A DNA stretch of 64,000 nucleotides from Streptomyces sp. NBC_00370 (GTDB lineage Bacteria > Actinomycetota > Actinomycetes > Streptomycetales > Streptomycetaceae), in assembly GCF_036084755.1 (NCBI RefSeq), contig NZ_CP107968.1, forward strand, positions 8,006,001-8,070,000. The letters run 5' to 3'. Under the pieces are notes generated by a model. It ran no database searches and was not told the origin of the DNA. It saw only the letters and a list, made by a program, of their open reading frames with translations. The first letter of the stretch is position 1. Every line of letters begins with the position of its first letter. Of the stretch, positions 59,987 to 64,000 are shown one piece after another. A program made the translations under genes and the position numbers.

Positions 59987-60162
59987 TGGGCAAGGTGACG
60001 GGCGTACTGCTCATCGTGATCGGAGTGGCGATCGGCGCGCTGGGGCGGCTGACCGCGTCCCGCTACGGCCAGGACTCGGCGGTGGCCAAGATGGTGATCT
60101 GGGTCCTGTGCATGGTCGTGGGCGTCGGTGTCGCCGCGCTCGGTGTCAGCCAGGTCGCCTGA
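59986..60162 (+). CDS. Tiny two-helix membrane protein, 58 residues
   Basis: MGKVTGVLLIVIGVAIGALG is the first helix, MVIWVLCMVVGVGVAALGV the second. It starts within the stop of the previous gene (TAATG), so both are made from one mRNA by coupled translation. No family recognised. Confidence 0.75.
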   Translation: MGKVTGVLLIVIGVAIGALGRLTASRYGQDSAVAKMVIWVLCMVVGVGVAALGVSQVA

Positions 60163-60342
60163 GCGCCCGGTTGACGGCCTGTCAGGAATCCTCCGGGAGC
60201 AGCGGGAAGAGCCGGCTCGACCGGCGGGAGCGGAAGGGCGCCCTGCGCGAGATGGCGGCCTCCCGGGGCGACGTCTTCGCCCGCCGGGCGGAGCGGGCGA
60301 AGACGCTGGGCGGGTAGCCCGGGGACGCGGCTGGGGACGGCG

Positions 60343-61686
60343 TCAGGCCGCGCTCCTCGCCGCACCCCGGGTTCTCGTCGTGTGCTCGGCGAGGAGCGAC
60401 GCGTGGATCTCGCCCGCCCGTACCGCCGTGTTGGACAGCAGGGTCGAGGTGAGACCGTGCGTGTGCTCCGTGCCGCCCTGCAGATAGATGCCGGAGACGA
60501 CGTTCGGGGCGGTCACCGCGCGATGGTCGCGCCCGACCAGCGGCGCGTCCTCCTCGTCGCGCAGCAGCAGCTTGCCGATCTCGCCCAGCCGCTCGCCGAT
60601 GTCCGGCGGCCGGTAGCCGGTCGCGTGGACGAGCAGATCGGCGGTGAGCACGCTGCGTTCACCGGTCGGCAGGAACTCGACCGTGACGTCGATGCGTTCG
60701 CCGCTCTCCTCGACCTCATGGATGCGTGAGACGTTGAGCATGCGCAGCCGCTCCCGGCCCTGGACCTTCTCCTGGTACATCGTCCGGGACAGCGACTCGA
60801 TCAAGTCCAGGTCCACCACGGAGTAGTTGGTGGCGCGGTGGTAGTCGAAGAGCGCCCGCTTCACGCCGCGCGGGGCGTTGTAGTAGATGTCGACCGCCTC
60901 CGGGTCGAAGATCCGGTTGGCGAAGGGACTGTCGTCCGCCGGGGTGTAGCCGTACTTGGAGAAGACCGAGCAGATCTCGGCCTCGGGGAAGCTGCGGTGC
61001 AGATAGTCCACCGCCTCGGCCGCGCTCTGCCCGGCGCCGAGCACCACGGCCCGCTTGACCGGCGTACGGCGTTCGGTCAGCTCGGCGACCCTCGGCATCA
61101 ACTCGCTGTTGTGCCACACCCGGTCGGACAGGACCGTGCCCGGCGGCAGATGGGGCTCCATGCCGGTCGCGACACAGATGTTGCGGGCGCGGCGGGTGAT
61201 CGTACGCCCGGGGTCGGCCGGGTCACGGCTGACGACGTCGAACCACCGCACCTCGCCGTCCTCGGTGACCGGGAGCACCGAGAGGACCTCCGCCGCGTAC
61301 TCCACCAGGTCCGACACCCGGTCGGCCGACCATTCGAGATAGTCGTGGAACTCGATCCGCAGCGGGAAGAGGGTCTTCTGGTTGAGGAAGTCGACCAGCC
61401 TGCCCTGTTCCCGCAGGTAGCACAGGAAGCTGAAGTCGCTCGTGGGATCCCGCATCGTGACGAGGTCCTTGAGGAACGACACCTGCATCGTGGCGTCGTC
61501 GATCAGCATGCCGCGGTGCCAGCCGAAGCGCGGTTGTTTCTCCAGGAATACGGCCTGAATCCGGTCATCGGGGCGGACTTGTCCGTTGTGTTCCTGAACT
61601 GCTATCGCGAGAGCCAGGTTTGACGGCCCGAAGCCGATCCCCAGGACGTCGTAGATGGTGTCCGGCTCACTGTGCAGTGTTGTCAC
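60343..61686 (-). CDS. L-ornithine N5-monooxygenase (CchB-like)
   Basis: A 447-residue flavin-dependent N-hydroxylase: FAD motif GIGFGPSNLAL near residue 17, a lysine/ornithine-hydroxylase-type MQVSFLKDLVTMRDPTS, NADPH motif VVLGAGQSAAEAVDYL and the C-terminal ATGYRPP. It makes N5-hydroxyornithine, the first step of hydroxamate siderophores such as coelichelin. Start ATG just before the iron box; divergent from the formyltransferase. Confidence 0.88.
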   Translation of the reverse strand: MTTLHSEPDTIYDVLGIGFGPSNLALAIAVQEHNGQVRPDDRIQAVFLEKQPRFGWHRGMLIDDATMQVSFLKDLVTMRDPTSDFSFLCYLREQGRLVDFLNQKTLFPLRIEFHDYLEWSADRVSDLVEYAAEVLSVLPVTEDGEVRWFDVVSRDPADPGRTITRRARNICVATGMEPHLPPGTVLSDRVWHNSELMPRVAELTERRTPVKRAVVLGAGQSAAEAVDYLHRSFPEAEICSVFSKYGYTPADDSPFANRIFDPEAVDIYYNAPRGVKRALFDYHRATNYSVVDLDLIESLSRTMYQEKVQGRERLRMLNVSRIHEVEESGERIDVTVEFLPTGERSVLTADLLVHATGYRPPDIGERLGEIGKLLLRDEEDAPLVGRDHRAVTAPNVVSGIYLQGGTEHTHGLTSTLLSNTAVRAGEIHASLLAEHTTRTRGAARSAA

Positions 61687-61721
61687 CGCGTCATCGCCTC
61701 CCTAAGCAGCCACATGTTAGA

Positions 61722-61740
61722 TAAGGTTAGCCTTACCTTG
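61722..61740. promoter_or_regulatory. DmdR/IdeR iron box
   Basis: TAAGGTTAGCCTTACCTTG matches 15 of 19 positions of the actinobacterial iron box TTAGGTTAGSCTAACCTAA. It lies between the two divergent siderophore genes and would repress both when iron is ample. Confidence 0.85.
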
Positions 61741-61762
61741 CAACGTCTGAGGAGGATTCACC

Positions 61763-62722
61763 ATGCGGGTTGTCATGTTCGGCTACCAGACCTGGGGTCA
61801 TCGAACGCTCCGTGCGCTCCTGGAATCCCGGCACGAAGTGGTCCTTGTCGTGACACACCCCAGCAGTGACCACGTCTACGAGAAGATCTGGGACGACTCC
61901 GTCGCCGAACTCGCCGAGAAGCACGGCGTACCGGTGCTGCTGCGCAACAGGCCCGACGACCGGGAACTGCTCGACCGGCTCGCGGAGGCGGCGCCCGACA
62001 TCATCGTCGCGAACAACTGGCGTACCTGGCTGCCGCCGGAGATCTTCGACCTGCCGCCGCACGGCACGCTCAACGTGCACGACTCGCTGCTGCCCTCCTA
62101 CGCCGGCTTCTCGCCGCTGATCTGGGCGCTCATCAACGGCGAGCGGGAAGTGGGTGTCACGGCGCACCGGATGGACGCCGAACTCGACGCGGGCGACATC
62201 GTGTTGCAGCGGGCCGTGCCGGTCGGGCCCGCCGACACGGCGACGGACCTCTTCCACCGCACGGTCGACCTGATCGAGCCGATCGTGACCGAGGCGCTGG
62301 ACCGTATCGAGTCCGGCACCGCCGAGTGGACCCAGCAGGACCGGTCGAAGGCCAGCTTCTTCCACAAGCGCTCGCTCGTGGACAGCCGCATCGACTGGAA
62401 CTGGCCCGCCGAGGACCTGGAACGGCTCGTACGGGCCCAGTGCGACCCGTATCCCAACGCCTTCACCTACCACCGAGGCGAGCGGCTGCGGATCGTCTCG
62501 GCCGGGCTCTCGGAGGCGAACTACGGCGGCACCCCCGGGCGGATCTTCATCCGCGAGGGCGACGGCATCGTGATCGTCGCCGGTGAGCGGGCGCGGGCGG
62601 GCCGCAGCCGCGGTCTGCTCGTCAAGCGGGTACGGACCGAGGACGGCACCGAGCACGCCGCCACCGACTACTTCCGCACCATGGGCGGCTACTTGACGGC
62701 GACGGGCCCCGGCGTGTCGTGA
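61763..62722 (+). CDS. N5-hydroxyornithine formyltransferase (CchA-like)
   Basis: A 319-residue protein of the methionyl-tRNA formyltransferase fold: MRVVMFGYQTWGHRTLRALL, the catalytic HxSLLP region NVHDSLLPSYAGFSPLIWA, and the aspartate in DAELDAGDIVLQ, then an OB-like C-terminal domain. It formylates N5-hydroxyornithine, giving one building block of coelichelin. Its last 34 bases overlap the ATPase gene on the other strand. Confidence 0.87.
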   Translation: MRVVMFGYQTWGHRTLRALLESRHEVVLVVTHPSSDHVYEKIWDDSVAELAEKHGVPVLLRNRPDDRELLDRLAEAAPDIIVANNWRTWLPPEIFDLPPHGTLNVHDSLLPSYAGFSPLIWALINGEREVGVTAHRMDAELDAGDIVLQRAVPVGPADTATDLFHRTVDLIEPIVTEALDRIESGTAEWTQQDRSKASFFHKRSLVDSRIDWNWPAEDLERLVRAQCDPYPNAFTYHRGERLRIVSAGLSEANYGGTPGRIFIREGDGIVIVAGERARAGRSRGLLVKRVRTEDGTEHAATDYFRTMGGYLTATGPGVS

Positions 62723-63528
62723 TGCCGGCTCATCGGGATGATCATCGGCGTTCCGCTGACCGGGTCACTGGTGACCTGGCAGCGGAGCCCGAAGACCTCC
62801 TCCACGGTGGGCGCGGTGATGACGTCGGCAGGGGAGCCCTGCGCGACGATGTCCCCCGACTTCATGGCGATCACGTGGTCGGCGTACCGGCAGGCCTGGT
62901 TGAGGTCGTGGAGCACCATCACGACCGTGCGCTTCTCGTGCCGGTTCAGATCGGTGATGAGGTCCAGGACGTCGATCTGGTGCGCCAGGTCCAGATAGGT
63001 GGTCGGCTCGTCGAGCAGCAGCACCGGCGTGCCCTGCGCAACCGCCATGGCGATCCAGGCGCGTTGCCGCTGGCCGCCCGACAGCTCGTCCACCGGACGG
63101 TCGGCCAGGTCGGTCATGGCGGTGGCGCGCAGCGCGTCGTGCACGGCCTGCTCGTCGCCCTTCGACCACTGCCGCCACCACGTCTGGTGCGGGGACCTGC
63201 CGCGGCCGACCAGGTCGATGACGGTCAGCCCTTCGGGCGCCACCGGGCCCTGCGGCAGGATCCCGAGCCGCTGCGCCAGCTCCCTGGTCGGTATGGACTG
63301 CAGGGCGCGGCCGTCGAGTTGGACGGATCCGGCGCGCGGCGACAGCAGCCGTGCCAGCGCCCGCAGCAGGGTGGACTTGCCGCACGCGTTGGCCCCGACG
63401 ATCGCGGTGATCCGGCCCGGCGGGATCGCCACGTCGAGTTTCTCCACGACGACGCGGTTGTCGTACGCCAGCCGCAGCCCTTCGGCCCGCAGATCGGGTC
63501 GGGCGGGGTCCACCGGGTTCGATGACAC
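62689..63528 (-). CDS. Ferric-siderophore ABC transporter ATP-binding protein
   Basis: A 279-residue ABC ATPase of the FecE/FepC type: Walker A VGANACGKST, the Q-loop GILPQGPVAPEGL, signature ELSGGQRQRAW, Walker B VLLLDEPTTYLD and LHDLNQACRYAD. GTG start with AGGAGG, 4 bases after the permease stop, so in one operon. It powers uptake of the iron-loaded siderophore made by this locus. Confidence 0.92.
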   Translation of the reverse strand: MSSNPVDPARPDLRAEGLRLAYDNRVVVEKLDVAIPPGRITAIVGANACGKSTLLRALARLLSPRAGSVQLDGRALQSIPTRELAQRLGILPQGPVAPEGLTVIDLVGRGRSPHQTWWRQWSKGDEQAVHDALRATAMTDLADRPVDELSGGQRQRAWIAMAVAQGTPVLLLDEPTTYLDLAHQIDVLDLITDLNRHEKRTVVMVLHDLNQACRYADHVIAMKSGDIVAQGSPADVITAPTVEEVFGLRCQVTSDPVSGTPMIIPMSRHHDTPGPVAVK

Positions 63529-63532
63529 GAGT

Positions 63533-64000
63533 TCAGCCTCCTGAGCCGACGCGGTTGGCACGGACGAGCAGCCAGAGCAGGACCGGGGCGCCCAGCACAC
63601 CGGTGACCACACCGACCGGCAGCTCGGTGTCGGGAATGAGCTTGCGCGCGATCAGATCCGCGCCGAGCACGGCCAGCGCGCCGGTGAGCCCGGAGGCCAG
63701 CGGCGGCGGCCACGCGGTCCGCGCCAGCCGCTGGGTGATCTGCGGCGCCGCGAGGGCCACGAAGGCGACAGGGCCCGCAGCGGCCGTACCGAAGGCGATC
63801 AGGCCGACCCCGGTGAGCAGCACGGCGAGCCGTACCGGCTGCACCGGCGTACCGAGCCCCTTCGCGACGTCGTCGCCCAGTTGCAGGGTGCGCATCCAGC
63901 GGCCGAGCAGCAGGGCCGCCGGGAGCAGTACGACGAGGGCGGCGGCCAGCGGACGTACCTGCGCCCAGTCGCGGCCGTTCAGATTGCCGACGAGCCAGCC
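63533..64000 (-). CDS. FecCD-type siderophore permease (C-terminal part)
   Basis: The last 155 residues of a multi-pass permease: AVLLTGVGLIAFGTAAAGPVAFVALAAPQI, the cytoplasmic loop LARTAWPPPLA, and the final PVGVVTGVLGAPVLLWLLVRANR. These are the FecCD/BtuC signatures. The start lies beyond the right edge of the window. Translation runs into the ATPase gene. Confidence 0.92.
   Translation of the reverse strand, partial: GWLVGNLNGRDWAQVRPLAAALVVLLPAALLLGRWMRTLQLGDDVAKGLGTPVQPVRLAVLLTGVGLIAFGTAAAGPVAFVALAAPQITQRLARTAWPPPLASGLTGALAVLGADLIARKLIPDTELPVGVVTGVLGAPVLLWLLVRANRVGSGG

Noticed and set aside
60163-60317. A short basic reading frame after the second small membrane gene (SRLDRRERKGALREMAASRG)
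   Set aside because: No start codon with a ribosome binding site and no clear continuation; left unannotated.
1-64000. CRISPR arrays, insertion sequences, prophage, tRNA or rRNA genes
   Set aside because: No regularly spaced direct repeats, transposase motifs or tRNA T-loop patterns were seen on either strand, within the limits of reading by eye.

Overview
The window is a stretch of a Streptomyces (or very closely related actinomycete) chromosome. The base composition is very GC-rich with G/C in almost every third codon position, GTG starts are common, genes are separated by GC-rich hairpin terminators, and the gene content is typical: Tat and Sec exported proteins, CBM-bearing secreted enzymes, a SapA-like spore-associated protein, PP2C/STAS signalling, a DasR-type chitinase promoter and a coelichelin-like siderophore locus. 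I found no rRNA, tRNA, CRISPR array, prophage or insertion sequence. About 70 protein genes are supported; the functions given are from sequence motifs read by eye.

Layout. 1-0.5 kb: zinc-free (C-) ribosomal proteins L33 and L31. 0.5-2.4 kb: divergent MarR regulator and MFS exporter. 2.6-6.5 kb: malonyl-CoA synthetase (matB), a fused beta-alpha carboxyltransferase carrying a TTA codon, and a DUF2510 membrane protein. 7-11.6 kb: a second MurE-type ligase, a DUF2071 protein, and a STAS antagonist next to a PAS-GAF-PP2C phosphatase. 11.6-16.9 kb: hydrolase, short-chain dehydrogenase with a MerR-type promoter, SapA-like protein, VOC protein, a ribbon-helix-helix/Clp-N fusion, and a CebR-like LacI regulator with its own palindrome. 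17-21.5 kb: secreted S53 protease, PiT phosphate transporter pair, TetR-operator-controlled dehydrogenase. 22-26.7 kb: two adjacent exported multidomain proteins (GSDH-PKD-CBM6 and ThuA-DUF1080-CBM6) that look like one extracellular sugar-oxidation system. 26.8-30 kb: small regulators and a Doc-like toxin-antitoxin operon under a large inverted repeat. 30-34 kb: hemC paralogue, two polyprenol-phosphomannose-type glycosyltransferases and a MerR-like regulator joined by GTGA overlaps. 34-39.9 kb: cold-shock protein, DEAD-box helicase, small conserved genes, peptide deformylase, a short second Rho, and GPP34. 40-46.5 kb: MFS, YbdK-type ligase, cyclase, secreted hydrolase, PhoD phosphatase, SRPBCC. 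46.5-52.8 kb: membrane/peptidoglycan-binding proteins, GH18 chitinase, GH105. 52.9-55.5 kb: TetR regulator with two alpha/beta hydrolases. 55.5-60.2 kb: a structured leader, a secreted protein, a 1105-residue RHS protein and two tiny translationally coupled membrane proteins. 60.3-64 kb: iron-box-controlled hydroxamate siderophore genes (ornithine hydroxylase, formyltransferase, ABC uptake).

The most interesting leads are the RHS protein with a glycine-zipper-like tail and two coupled small membrane proteins; the paired secreted GSDH/ThuA-DUF1080 enzymes sharing near-duplicate CBM6 modules; the toxin-antitoxin operon whose promoter sits in 23-bp inverted repeats; the RHH-Clp-N fusion; the Shine-Dalgarno-masking hairpin before the helicase; the short Rho paralogue overlapping def; and the lone TTA codon at the end of the carboxyltransferase gene.
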